DNA from: Stenopsyche tienmushanensis
Lineage: Eukaryota; Arthropoda; Insecta; Trichoptera; Stenopsychidae
Reading direction: 5' to 3'
NCBI GenBank assembly: GCA_008973525.1
Contig: WACJ01000386.1
Coordinates: forward strand, 62,001-126,000
DNA: 64,000 nucleotides
This document shows, in pieces, positions 1-10,520 of the stretch. The first letter of the stretch is position 1, and every line of letters begins with the position of its first letter. Below the pieces are notes generated by a model. It saw only the letters and a program-made list of their open reading frames with translations. It was not told the DNA's origin and did no database searches. The translations under genes were made by a program, and so were the position numbers.

Positions 1-230
1 ATCTCAATCGCGTCGTCGGTTAGCCTTGGCTGCGGGAGGTCGTCCTTCCCGCAGCCAGATCTCTCTCTCTCGTATGGAATAAATAGTTATTTAGAGAAGA
101 GAGTCTTTCTTTCGACACTCGTCTTATTCCCATCTATTCGTCCAGCAACATCATGGCCCGATAGAAGAACGGACCCGTACGTTAGCGTGGACATCCCGAC
201 GAACACGTGGGGGTGGGAAGCCGCCTCTTA
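1..230 (+). repeat. LTR-retrotransposon fragment (hairpin and polyA-signal part of an LTR)
   Basis: The start holds a strong hairpin, GGCTGCGGGAGG pairing with CCTTCCCGCAGCC (about 28-56). It is followed by ATCTCTC and a polyA signal AATAAA at about 81. The same hairpin, ATCTCTC, AATAAA order recurs at 45.8 kb and 51.9 kb (inverted) and, more diverged, at 52.7 and 63.7 kb. Two of those copies run into a tRNA-Leu-like primer site, which identifies the family as an LTR. This copy shows no primer site after the LTR-like part, so it is a fragment or is cut by the window edge. Family assignment is inferred from the other copies. Confidence 0.6.
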
Positions 231-1167
231 TAAGCCAAAGGATATGAGAATATAAAAAATACATAGATGGAAAATTCGAAATAAATAATATTTCTACAAA
301 AATTTTGTACGCTTAACAATAATTCGATTTTGTATGTTTGCAGCGTTACCTTTATTGTGTTTATGTACTGAAAATTCATCCCAATTACATTTTCATATTG
401 TAATTTAAAAAGGATTTTATTCCGTTACTTGAAAATCACGACGTGGGCAGTGTTCTCTCTGTTAGGAGTACAAATAGTATTTTTATTTTTCGAAAGCCGT
501 TGCGCATTTCTTTCATTGGGATCTTCATTTTTACACACGTCGCTCCGTCAAAAAATATATTTCAGTATCCTTCGAGCTTCAAATAATTTATTTGGCATTG
601 AAAGGACGCCTCTTCTGAATACGCAGACACGACTACGCGGCGAAAAGTCTGCGTTATCAGTTAGGAAATTGCAAACATCGATGTAAAATAAATAAAAGTG
701 GTTACGATTCCTGCCGACTCATTTTTCAGATTGGCTCTCTTCTTCCGACTCGGATGAAAGGCAAGAGTCGCACCTATAAATTTGTTCGTCGGTATAAATT
801 CATCAAATTCGATATGTACACAGCCCAGACCTTTTGAATCGGTTGATTAACGACCGAATTTCAACAAAGTTTCCAGAGGTCTAAAAGTCTTAAGCGTCGG
901 CGACCTCGACGTTTGGTATAGACGTGAGATATATGCGCCTCCAACTTCTCAAGCTCCAACTGCTATTATTACAAAATTGTGGAACAAACCTGAATATAAA
1001 ATCGATTTCAGCGCCACTGAATGACTCGAAAAATTTTATGTTGTGAACAAACTATGGCGTCTATCAGTTTAAAGGAACTCGTGTATAACATAGATTGGCC
1101 ATTTTTTTGCACATCAACATATATAAAAATCGTATTAGCCCTTGGAATAGTAGGTTAATTTTAAATT
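231..1167. other. No gene recognised
   Basis: AT-rich sequence with short open frames on both strands that lack codon character or splice context. I see no RNA gene and no recognisable transposon protein. Confidence 0.5.
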
Positions 1168-1345
1168 GACATAAACGTAGATGCTATATTGGTATGTGCA
1201 TCGCTTATCGTCCAAACAAATTCACTTTTCTGTCAGGAGCGCGCAGCATGAATCAATCTTGTATATCAATAAATGAACCTTAACACTGTCGATAACATAC
1301 GATATTCGTTCATTTTTTCGCGTAAACATAAACAATACAATACAA
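1168..1345 (+). repeat. Interspersed repeat block C, copy 1
   Basis: Contains AATAAATGAACCTTAACACT, GTCGATAACA and CGTAAACATAAACAATAC. These words are shared, with substitutions, by copies at 25.7, 34.4, 39.8, 40.9, 41.3, 48.9 and 54.7 kb. Where more context survives, block C lies near block A in a fixed relative orientation, and at 25.7 kb it is inside a short TTAA-bounded element. It is probably a piece of a non-autonomous DNA transposon. Confidence 0.65.
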
Positions 1346-1649
1346 TATCTGCCTCTTAACGAGCTTTCTTAAGTTTCTTTGTCCGGTTGTTTGAGAACTA
1401 AGGTAATTAAGGTATGAGACCATATTTATATCCTTCGAATCTTAAAATACTCTGTAGTTGTCATATTTCCAGCAGACTCTCTTTTGACTTTCAGACCTTA
1501 ACAAAACCTTTGAGCTGAATCAAACACTCGGGTCTCACTTTGAGTAGTATCACCGAAGTTCCTCAAGTTCTCTCAAAATTTCACTTGATTTTATGCTTTC
1601 GTTAAAGAGAAAACGAAAAATTATGCGTTGCGCTACAGATTGTGCTATC

Positions 1650-1795
1650 TCTCGCCTTCCTACTATCCGATGGAATAAATGTATTTTAAATGAAGGGAAC
1701 TACATAGAAAAATAAGATACTCCATTTGTATTTTTATATATCACTAATAAATTTGTACAGCAAAATTCCGGGTTATATTTGAATCACCTCGTAAT
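1650..1795 (-). repeat. Interspersed repeat block K, copy 1
   Basis: Reverse-complement match to 15978-16112 and 59335-59465. Shared words include TTTATTCCATCGGATA, TTCAAATATAACCCGGAAT and GTATCTTATTTTTCTA. No coding potential and no clear termini; the class is unknown. Confidence 0.6.
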
Positions 1796-3872
1796 TGCGA
1801 AAACTTTAAATTTTGTTCCACGATGTGCTGGCTAAAAGCGAGAAGATCAACTACATGGATTCAGTTTTCATTTTGCATTTCCAAAATTCTGCTCCGAAAA
1901 TTTCACATTTCTACTGCCTCCCAAAAAGAGCGCTACGACCGAACCGCAGTGTAATTAAAAAATATTTCGAAGCAGATTAACGTCAGCAAAATGAATAGCC
2001 GTTTCGAGCATAGTCATCGAGCATTTTTGACAATGCACGATGATGTAGGGATTTATTTAAAAAAAAATGTATTAGGCGGCGGCACGATCGAATAAATTCG
2101 CAGGGCACTAACGGTGCGGGCATTTGATTAATGACCCAGGTGCTCCGACCCTGTACGTGGTCATAAGAAAAATAAATCACTCGATCGCCTCCAGAAAAGC
2201 CTTTTCTAAAGGCTCGAGAAAATAAAAGGCCATCGAGCTAAGGGCCGAAGACAGAGTTCACCTTCGATATTGCAGCACTCGACCGTTTTCTCTATTACTT
2301 CTTAATGTTTGTATACCACCCTTCGCCTCATTTTGTATTTTTAGCTTATCGCTTATAATCTGAGCGTATTCAAGACGCCGTTTTAAAATATGAATTTCCA
2401 TCCATTCTGTTCGAATCCTTCGGGACGAAATCGAGTTGATGTTCCAAAGTTTTTTGCTACGCCATCCTGAAAAATTGCGGACTTATTATATATGACGGTA
2501 CGACCCTTAGTCAGCTCGGGGCAAATTAGTCCAAATGACCCCATGTGGGACCTTCTACATTTTTTCATGATTTATCACCCCCAACAGGCTTTCCTGTATT
2601 TAGATTCTGTTCAAAAACACCCTTACTGATTCATCAGCGCTCGTATTCTTGTTGCAAAGTTTATAGCGTCGTATTTATAGTGAGCTCTATATGTCGAATT
2701 CTCATGGAAGACTTGGACTGATGATGATTTCCACAAACGCTCTCTTGTTAACGGCAGCAATATTGTTATTTTTAAATGAATTTATTTCATATAGAGCCGG
2801 GCCGTTATATGAAATGCGTAGATGTGTTCGTGCGGGTAGCTTTGTGAGAAATCAGCATTAAAGCAAATTTTCCTCTTACGGGAATTTTCCTTCGTTGCTC
2901 AAACAAATTTTCCGCTAAATTTCCCAATAACCTTTTTCTCTGTGTCTAATGAGGATCGTTAAATCCGGGCCGATGATTCCGGCATTATCGATTTCATTGA
3001 TGCCTGAAATTTCCTCTATAACTCGTCATTAAAGAGGACACCCGAAAAGGACTATCCATAATGAGTACCTTCCTCTTTGCGTAAATAAATTAAAACCTCC
3101 GAGATAATAACGTATCCGATATCTCATTATAGACGATTTAGCAATGTTGTAGAAACGCGTATATCGTCATTCGCTGATTAATCAACGTAAAAGCTATCGG
3201 CTCATTTTTCTTGTCTTATCGCGGAGCACTCATAAAGCGGTTTGAAGCTTCAACTTCCGCAACTCTAATGGGATTAAAGAGAGATTGAAAAGGAGGGTGC
3301 GTCTACACTCCGACCGATGAAATGGATTCATTGCGGTAGATTAACTTTATCGAATTCTGACAAATTAAATGACCATCTTTTCGATCGACAGCAACAAGCT
3401 AAACTTTAATGTATTTACAGTGCTCTGATAAATTACATTAGTCGCCAGTGACGTAGACCAGAATGCTTCGTGACTGAACAATACTATCTTTTTGAAAACA
3501 ATTTTCGATTTAAGTAGTGGTAACATACACATCCATTCTCTAGAGATAGATAAGAAAAACAACCGCCCTTCTTTAAAATGGACAATGCGATCTTCGAGTG
3601 CTTTGTTTATTTATTACCTTTCCTCGGACCGTGACAGATTGTTGCTCGGAAACTCAATGTGAAAAAAGCCTTCGTGATAAATCATCATATTTCTTCTATT
3701 CATATTTTTGAAAAATTATTTTGATTCGACATGTCGTTCAGAAAATTTTCTGACAGAACTGTCATACAAACGTTGTTCTTATGGGAAAACTTAAAAACGA
3801 TTAATCTACGACGCCAAAAATCAAAGTGCTAAAATATACTTTTAAAAATAACACCATTTAATTCAATTTGTA
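1796..3872. other. No gene recognised
   Basis: About 2 kb of unique, moderately AT-rich sequence. All open frames are short and on conflicting strands. No repeat copy from elsewhere in the window was seen here. Confidence 0.45.
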
Positions 3873-4062
3873 TCAGGTCAGTCCAAAATTTCGTGCGTAT
3901 TTTTGGGAAATTTTTAAATAGTGTAAATAAAACATAACATTTACAATTTATTGCCATCTCACAGATAGATTTTTAGTTCCATTACTATAGAAAGAAAATA
4001 AGTCCATTTTGTACATCCTGAAAGGCTCGAAATAAGTGAAAATCACTTGGAACAGTCAAAAA
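3873..4062 (-). pseudogene. mariner transposase 3' end with terminal inverted repeat (relic)
   Basis: Read on the minus strand, about 4045-3990 encodes VPSDFHLFRAFQDVQNG. This matches the mariner motif around the third catalytic aspartate (S-P-D-L-A-P-S-D-[YF]-H-L-F-R). About 100 bases on, the strand ends in a mariner-type terminal repeat, whose + strand reads TCAGGTCAGTCCAAAATTTC after a TA at 3871-3872. Only the C-terminal part and the 3' end remain, with stops between them. Upstream parts of the transposase were not found, so the copy is 5'-truncated or decayed. The family call rests on the motif plus the nearby terminus. Other mariner relics lie at 21.2-22.1, 23.6 and 43.2 kb. Confidence 0.72.
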
Positions 4063-4266
4063 ATGGCTGTATACATAGACATAATTTTTATTACATATTT
4101 AAAAAAATAATATTTACATACCATTTTCTTTTTATGTCATATTATATAAAAAAAAATTAACATTGAAAATATATTTAGTTAGTTAATTTTTCCCTAGAAA
4201 CAATTTTATATTATATACTCGTTTTATTAAAAATATTTGCTCTTTTTAAGTGGTAAATCAAGGTTT

Positions 4267-4279
4267 GGGGGGGGGGGGG
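4267..4279. repeat. G13 homopolymer run
   Basis: Thirteen consecutive G bases, followed shortly by a T run, in an AT-rich context. Such runs are prone to length error in sequencing and assembly. Confidence 0.9.
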
Positions 4280-4355
4280 TGTTTTTTTCCGTTGTCCACC
4301 CAAAATGTTGTCCCTGCTTAACACAATAGAAGTTATATGATCAATCAAAAATCAA

Positions 4356-5035
4356 TTAATGTGCTACCTGAGCTTGTTGGCTTTTGCAGATTTCATAAAT
4401 TTTAGGTCGAATATTTGATAGAGCTACCCTCAATTCTTGGTCTAAATTCATAAATCTTTCTCGTTTTTTAGTTTTCATATTAGTTATTGTTGAGAAACCG
4501 AGCTTACACAAATATGATGTCGGAAACTATAACAAAATTTTCAGTGCCTTCGTATGAAGAGCTGGATACTCTTCTTGGACAGAAATCCAAAAGTCCTCTA
4601 TTGTTATCTCTCTCGATGTTAAAAAAATCGTTTTTCCCTAGAACGCTTGTTTAAGTTATTTAAGTAATTGAAAATATCTGCTAAATATGCCACTTTAGCA
4701 CACCAATCATTATTCTGAAGACGTTTTACAAAAATCGTCCATACCTTCATTTCGAATAAAGATTAACAATTTATTCTTAAGTTCTATGAATAGACATAAA
4801 ACTTTACTCTTAAATAACGACCTGACTTCAGTGTGAAAAAGCAAACACTCGTACTTACTTCCAGAGAAATGTAAAGATTTTTAAACATGCGTGTTTTTAA
4901 AGGTCTTGATTTTATGAAATTCACTACATTTACAACTTGATCTAGTACATGTTTTAGTACTGCTGGTAATATTTTCGAAACTAAAGGTTCTCTATGCAAA
5001 AAACAGTGCATACTTATAATATTAGGGTGCCCGAA
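4356..5035 (-). pseudogene. hAT-superfamily transposase relic, ZBED5-like
   Basis: Minus-strand frames, joined across frameshifts, follow the hAT transposase lineage that also gave rise to vertebrate ZBED5. In order from the 5' side: HPNIISMHCFLHREPLVSK (family form T-H-C-[IM]-I-H-R-[EQ]-A-L-A-S-K); VNFIKSRPLKTRMFKNL (family N-Y-I-K-A-R-x-L-N-S-R-L-F); HTEVRSLFKSKVL (family H-T-E-V-R-W-L-S-R-G-x-V-L); WCAKVAYLADIFNYLNNLNK; EEYPALHTKALKILL; FPTSYLCKLGFSTITNMKTK; and the ending QQAQVAH then stop at 4356. These cover roughly the C-terminal half. At least three frame changes and internal stops make it dead. The 5' side stops abruptly where the RTE-like retroelement begins (about 5036), suggesting interruption by that insertion. 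Confidence 0.85.
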
Positions 5036-6080
5036 GGCCTGGAGTGTAATACTTTTTAAAAAAGGAGACAATTCGTTGCTTAAGAACTATCGTCCAATTT
5101 CGCTTCTCTCCCATATATATATATAAAGTATTCTCTAGATTTAAAACTAATAGGCTGGCAGATCGATTTGACAAATTTCAACCTCGAAAACAGGCTGGAT
5201 TTAGAAAAGGCTTTAGTATCATCGAGCATATCCACATACTAAGACAAATCATCCAGAAAACCGAAAATATAATCAGCCACTGTCTTTCTTGGGCAGTTTT
5301 AGACTCACTACAACGCTGTAATATAAACTATTTCCCAAGCTTATCATAAACGCTTTGGAAGATGTGTTTAAACTGCTATCTTGGAAAAAGTGCCGACACA
5401 GTATTGACAACACACAAGTGGAGAAATTGTGACATAGTATTAATAGCCGAATCGTCTGAAAAGCTTCAAGACATGCTCCAAGACCTAAACGAAGTGTCAA
5501 GTAAAATTTGTCTGAAAATGAACATGGATAAAATGGAAGCCATGATAAATAGTCACAATTCTCAGACCTTCGGGGCGATATCCATTGGGGGAACACAAAT
5601 TGAGGTTAAAAATGAATACACTTATCTGGGACAAGTAATACATCTCAACAGAAATTGACAGACGAATACCACTGGGATGGCAGCATTTAACCAACGCATC
5701 ATCCTAGTGTTAGCCCACGAAGACGTGGAATCTAATATCAAGCATTTTACACAGAATAAAGTTTTCCCAGCGTGCCATAGAGAGATCTATGCTCGGAGTG
5801 TCTTTGCAATATAGAATCAGAAACGAGGATATCCGAAGAAGAACTCGAGTAGTAGACACTACTGAAAGAATTGACACACTTAAGTGGCAATGAGGGAGAC
5901 AAATGTGTCGAAGAAACGACGGTCGATGGGGAAGAAAAGTGTTGGAGTGTAGACCCCTGTAAGACTGACGACATCGAAAGAATAGCAGGATAAAGCTGGA
6001 TGCGAAAAGCGGAGGATCGAGAGGGATGAAGACTCATGCGTTCAACGGTGAACGAACACAGACTGATGATGATTATGAAT
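5036..6080 (+). pseudogene. RTE-like non-LTR retrotransposon, internally deleted reverse transcriptase relic
   Basis: The + strand encodes, across frameshifts, the pieces of an insect endonuclease-reverse transcriptase: VILFKKGDNSLLKNYRPISL (about 5049-5108); TNRLADRFDKFQPRKQAGF then RKGFSIIEHIHILRQII (about 5148-5255); WAVLDSLQRCNINY; PKLIINALEDVFKLLSW (about 5335-5385); DIVLIAESSEKLQDML (about 5433-5480); MNMDKMEAM; EYTYLGQVIHLNRN (ends 5658). The C-terminal region RAIERSMLGVSLQYRIRNED, RRRTRVVD, TLKWQ and DGRWGRKVLEW follows (about 5772-5960). The first catalytic block is missing through an internal deletion between about 5320 and 5335. The family FADD box is degraded to NCD. The copy is 5'-truncated at the ZBED5-like relic. 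A GATGATGAT-type tract near 6065 fits the simple-repeat tail of this family. The RTE clade is my recollection of the closest relatives and would need a tree. Confidence 0.85.
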
Positions 6081-6234
6081 CTTTCCTCAGCGGTCTGACT
6101 GCATGACGATTTGAAGATTCCGCCACGACCAGGCGTACAGCTCATCAGATACCCATTGAAACCATCCTACTGTATTCAACCATCGATATCTTATTCCGCA
6201 CTCTATGTAAGAGTCTATTGTGACAATAAAATCA

Positions 6235-7222
6235 AAAGTTTATCGTGGCTTTAAAAAAAACATAATTTATCGGCTTTAAATCCTACATCTTAAAATAGAC
6301 ATCAAGGACCTCCAATTTACTATAAGTCGCAGTACAAAACACTTAAAAAACTAAGAACACTTGCCTGAGTATCGACGCTGCATGACGTTCAGGATAGATC
6401 CTGGAGTACGGGACGCATTCTGGAACAACACTGCACTTTATTTTTATCCCTCTGACGATTAAGCCAAACCGTATAACCTAAGAACCGAACACGCACTGAT
6501 TGTCGCCTAGAATTCAACGGCTCAACTGAGCGTACGAATATAAATGTATTAATACAAAATGAAAATTATTATGAAAAACTATTGAAAGAATGCATGAGAT
6601 TCTCTCTGAGATGAGCTCTTTTGATATATTCCCAAAAATATTTTTATCAAATTTGAAATTCATTAAAAAATAATATATTTATGCAACGAAAAGGATGGTG
6701 ATTTTTTTTGAAAAATAATATTTTTGGGAATATATCGCAGCAGCTTATTTAATCCCCTGATTTTTAAAAAATAGTTTTTCTTATAAATATTAATAATTTA
6801 TCATAAATGCGTTTCAATTTGTCCGTCCAGTTTAGACGTCGAGTTTATGCTATGCAACAATATTCGGTGCAGAGCTATATTTTATTTTGACAGGTTAGGA
6901 TGTGCATGTGCGTATGTTAAAAGTGATATTTTTTAATACACAGAGTGTTGTTGTGTTCCGGAATGTGATCCGTGTTCCAGACTGTATCCTGATCGTCATG
7001 CAGCTAAAATATTGAGGCAAATAGTCATAGTTTTTAAGTATATTGTAATACGATTATTAGGCTTATTATCGAAATGTTTAATGTTGAACAATTGCATTGA
7101 GATTTCAAGAACACAGATCGGAAATAATACTCATAGTGGATTGGAAAATCAAGATGTCTATTTTAAGGTGTAGGATTCAGGTCCGATTTTTGTATCATTT
7201 TTTTAAAGTCACAACTAACATT
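6235..7222. repeat. Imperfect palindrome of about 1 kb (inverted duplication or foldback element)
   Basis: Two arms of nearly 500 bp mirror each other around about 6680. Matching pairs, left arm then reverse complement of the right arm: AATCCTACATCTTAAAATAG with AATCCTACACCTTAAAATAG; CTTAAAAAACTAAGAACA with CTTAAAAACTATGACTA; GCTGCATGACGTTCAGGATA with GCTGCATGACGATCAGGATA; GATATATTCCCAAAAATATT in both. The innermost 20 bases are identical and the outer parts have many substitutions and small gaps. No transposase is encoded. It could be an old foldback transposon, a decayed element with very long terminal repeats, or an inverted duplication. It begins just after the RTE-like relic. Confidence 0.8.
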
Positions 7223-7474
7223 CAAATGTATATGTAAAATACGATATTCGGAAGTGATTCATTTAGCATTTCATAGCTAAAAGCTTCATTAAGCATCAAT
7301 TTTTCCTTAGATTAAAGAAAATACATCATATATCATTTTAAAAGCTAAATAATTGGACTAAAATGTGTCGAATATTTAATTTCAGGTATGAAATCGTGTT
7401 TAATATAAAAGCAATCCGCAATTGTTTGATTACGAAATCGACCAGTCTTGATCAATCAATAGTCTTAAGTTTAG

Positions 7475-7578
7475 ATGGACGTTGTGAAAAATTGTACAGT
7501 GTGGTTCAAAAGAACTGCTGGTGAACCAAATTCCAAAGGTGTCCAGGACTTCAAAATTCATGCAGTAAGAGCTCTCAG
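7475..7578 (+). other. Candidate short coding exon with splice donor (weak)
   Basis: An open frame starts at ATG 7475 directly after an in-frame stop. It encodes 34 residues, including KNCTVWFKRTAGEPNSKG and DFKIHAVRAL, and ends at CTCAG followed by GTAAGG, a near-perfect splice donor at 7579. The amino-acid mix looks protein-like and the donor strong, but I recognise no family and see no next exon or promoter. A chance frame of this length is quite possible. Confidence 0.2.
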
Positions 7579-8369
7579 GTAAGGATAATAAGATTTACAA
7601 GATAAATTTGAGCTATCATTTAATTTGTCATCTAAAATATACACACAAAATATTTGGTCTAATGGATGTTTAAATTCTTTGTTTTAGGTAAGTCTTTCGA
7701 ATAGCGCAATATCAATCCGAAATACCGAAGTTTTCAAATATACTCATACTTTGAGTTAAATACATAATGCGTAAAAATACGTAAAACCGAAACATAAATA
7801 TTCTTCAGAATATTGTCGATTATTTTTTCTGATTTTACTGGATACATTTTCTTTTGTATGAGACGTATGATGTCTAGTAATATCGTCACTACTTCTTTAA
7901 CTTGTACTCCCTGTGACATTAATATTTTGGTCTGATTCATGATTTTGTTTGGTAATAAATGTATCCATTGTAAGATAGGCGAGAACTCTCTGCTGAATAC
8001 CGGGGCCCAGTTATGTTCGTGTTGCTTCCCAGTTACCTCCGTTCATAGAGCTTCTGACGGCTTGCGACTGCCGCGTCTCCCGTAACGTTGACGAGAAGGA
8101 TTCCACAGGGTGATGGTGCTGGATTTCAAAGACGATTGTTTCTCCCCAGCATGTTTATTTACTCGACTTTGAACAGACTGTGGCTGCGAGGCGTAGAATA
8201 CCCAAAGTCTACGTTAAACGGTTAACATACGCGCAATTGATTTGGCTAATTCAAAATTACATTAACTCTTTCGTTGACTTTCATAATTTCGCCAACAACT
8301 TTTTCGGTTTTCACTGTTTTGCAGAATTTTTCGTTTTTACCAATTTTTTCGCGATGCACTTGTAATAAG

Positions 8370-8397
8370 CTCGCGGTGCACCGGTTGAGAAACACTG
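8370..8397 (-). repeat. hAT-type transposon terminus
   Basis: On the minus strand the sequence begins CAGTGTTTCTCAACCGGTGC, closely resembling the CAGNGGTTCTCAA ends of hAT (Charlie-like) elements. The element would extend to lower coordinates. No transposase motif or second terminus was found nearby. Confidence 0.5.
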
Positions 8398-8416
8398 GTG
8401 TAACTAAAAGATAGGA

Positions 8417-8445
8417 CGGTCATCTATAAAGTAAGGTTACAAGAG
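8417..8445. repeat. mariner-like terminal repeat remnant
   Basis: GGTCATCTATAAAGTAAGGTTACAAG matches the termini at 21.25 kb (GGTCATCCAGAAAGTAAGGTT) and 47.54 kb (TTCATCCAGAAAGTAAGGTT). At 21.25 kb this terminus is tied to a mariner C-terminus. No transposase is recognisable at this copy. Confidence 0.5.
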
Positions 8446-10369
8446 TTAACTGTTAGTTATTCCTTGACAAAGAGCCCCATAGATGGTTTAAATATTGAAA
8501 TAAAAATAACTTAAACGCGATCGAATACCCGTTTTTTTCTGAATATCTAATATCCTAACCGAATAATTTACAGGGCACTCCTGGTTTTTAATTATCAAAT
8601 TTTAGTCTTTTAATTTTCTGCGTCGTGAAGAATATATTAACCATTGATTCAACTATACTTAAAAATCAAAAAGCAATGATAAACGCCTTTCTAAGGGTTA
8701 TGAAATACAACCTTTATTTTGCTATGTAGTTGAAATATTAAGCGCATTAGCACATTTATGACTTCAATGTTCAATATATTTACGCGTGTTTCGTTGCTTT
8801 GAATCCCTTTTATCCGGTGAAAAGTTGGAAAAGGATTATGTTATTCATATAGTATGGAAAAGGGAAGAAAGCATAATAATTTGGAGCTAGATGTCATCAT
8901 TTTTGAATAGATTATTTGAGGATAGAGATGAGGAACTCTTTTCAGATTTCAACAGAAGGCATTCAATTATTTGAGAAGAAAATGTGGCTGCCGAAATTAC
9001 TTGTACAATCAATAGATTTTTGAAAATAATAAATCTGGTGAGTTATGAAAATTTTATAAAGATATTGAGAAATCAGATTTTATGTATTTTTTGTTTAAAT
9101 TTGTAAAGCGATCAACAGCCACATTTTAAAAATGAAAAATAATATTAGAAATGAATACTTTTTCCGTTAGTTTGGTGAGGTAATATATTACCCCTTGATA
9201 GACTACATTTTTATTATTAAAAAAATGTAGAGTAACTCGCAGATGAGAAAGAAACAAGCCGAAGCGGGTATAGAATTTTCTCGCACGAATGCTTATCAAA
9301 GAAAAATAAATTATACCATTGCTGAAAGGGGAAAATCCCCATTTTGATCTCTGGAGAACAAGGGTTACATTTTTGTAAGCATATACATAAAATCTTAATA
9401 TTCCGAGCGCGCTGAGGGGGATGCAGTGTGTGTCGGTACAATTATTGAGTGATCAATGCCACCACAATATACTCCATAAATTATGTTAAGTTTCGGGCCA
9501 AAGTCAGTGCGAGTCGAATGATTAATGAGGACGCCGCAGTATTGGCATTGGGGCGCTGCTCCCGGCGCCTCTCCCGAAGGACTCGAGTCGCTCCAGATTT
9601 ATCATGCAACCGCAGAAGCGATCGCCGGCGTCCGTCTGTCCGTCCGCTCCCTCCTGACTTACGTCACCGATTTGTCAACGTCGAGTACAATAGGACGTCC
9701 CACTTCCCAGCTGCTGTCATAACGACTGACGCTCCAGTATTTATCTTTTCACGCCCAGCACTCGGACACGTACAAATTACCATAATTTACTCACACGATC
9801 CTCTTTCATTTTCTCGCCTTTGACAACGGGACTTGCCGATCCTTATTAGCGAGAGGATCGATCCTCTTTCAGTCGTCGTCGGTGGCTTTCGACGCGAACA
9901 ACCAGAGTTACGCGATCAATTGAATATTCTCCCGGCTAAAAAGGATTTTAAAATGTGTCACTCGGGATACCGGAGAGCGTTTAAGATGAGCAGCATCAAT
10001 AAAGTTTTAATTGCTTTATAATTTGATGGCGGAAAAGTTCCCGACTGAAGAAATTTAATTATTTTCGGTTGAAAATAATTATAAAAGATTTAACAAACCC
10101 AACTTTTTAAGCCCTTAACCAACAATCAAGGGGATCATTGATACCATTTAACTATTTATTTTGAGGACGAGGCCGTTTGGAGAGTATCGCCCCTCTTTAA
10201 TATAGGCACAAAGATGATACATTTTCAACTCGCAATAATGAAAATTCAAGTATCGGATGGAATGCTTATGAGGCAAAGGATGAAAATTTGATCAAGGCTC
10301 TGCTTAAATGCACTTTTATATAATGTTTTAATTAAGCAAAGTTAAGTGTGTGCAATAGAACGAGTATTT
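8446..10369. other. Unique sequence; no gene recognised, CpG-rich patch at about 9520-9760
   Basis: The patch is richer in G+C and CpG than its surroundings and gives overlapping short frames on the same strand, as GC-rich non-coding DNA does. I find no splice-bounded exon, domain or repeat copy. A regulatory element is possible but unproven. Confidence 0.4.
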
Positions 10370-10520
10370 CTTCTCGATAATTATTTCGCGAGAATTTCTC
10401 GAGAAATATGCAAAATCGACATTTCTTATTTTTCGAGAAATTTTCTGATTTCTCGAGAAGTTTTAGAAATTATTATTGTATAAAATAAAATTTGTACGAG
10501 TATTTTAACATGCGCGACGA
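10370..10520 (+). repeat. Interspersed repeat G2, copy 1
   Basis: Built from TTTCTCGAGAAAT-type words and ending in TTGTATAAAATAAAATTTGT then ACGAGTATTTTAA. An inverted, diverged copy lies at 59560-59710. The many self-complementary TCTCGAGA words suggest a terminal region of a DNA transposon, possibly hAT. Confidence 0.6.

Noticed and set aside
5273..6145. Minus-strand frames of 107 and 132 codons
   Set aside because: Antisense shadows of the RTE-like reverse transcriptase relic on the + strand.
9449..9823. 124-codon + frame and a 65-codon frame inside it
   Set aside because: CpG-rich patch with several open frames, the longer one from a non-ATG start; no domain.
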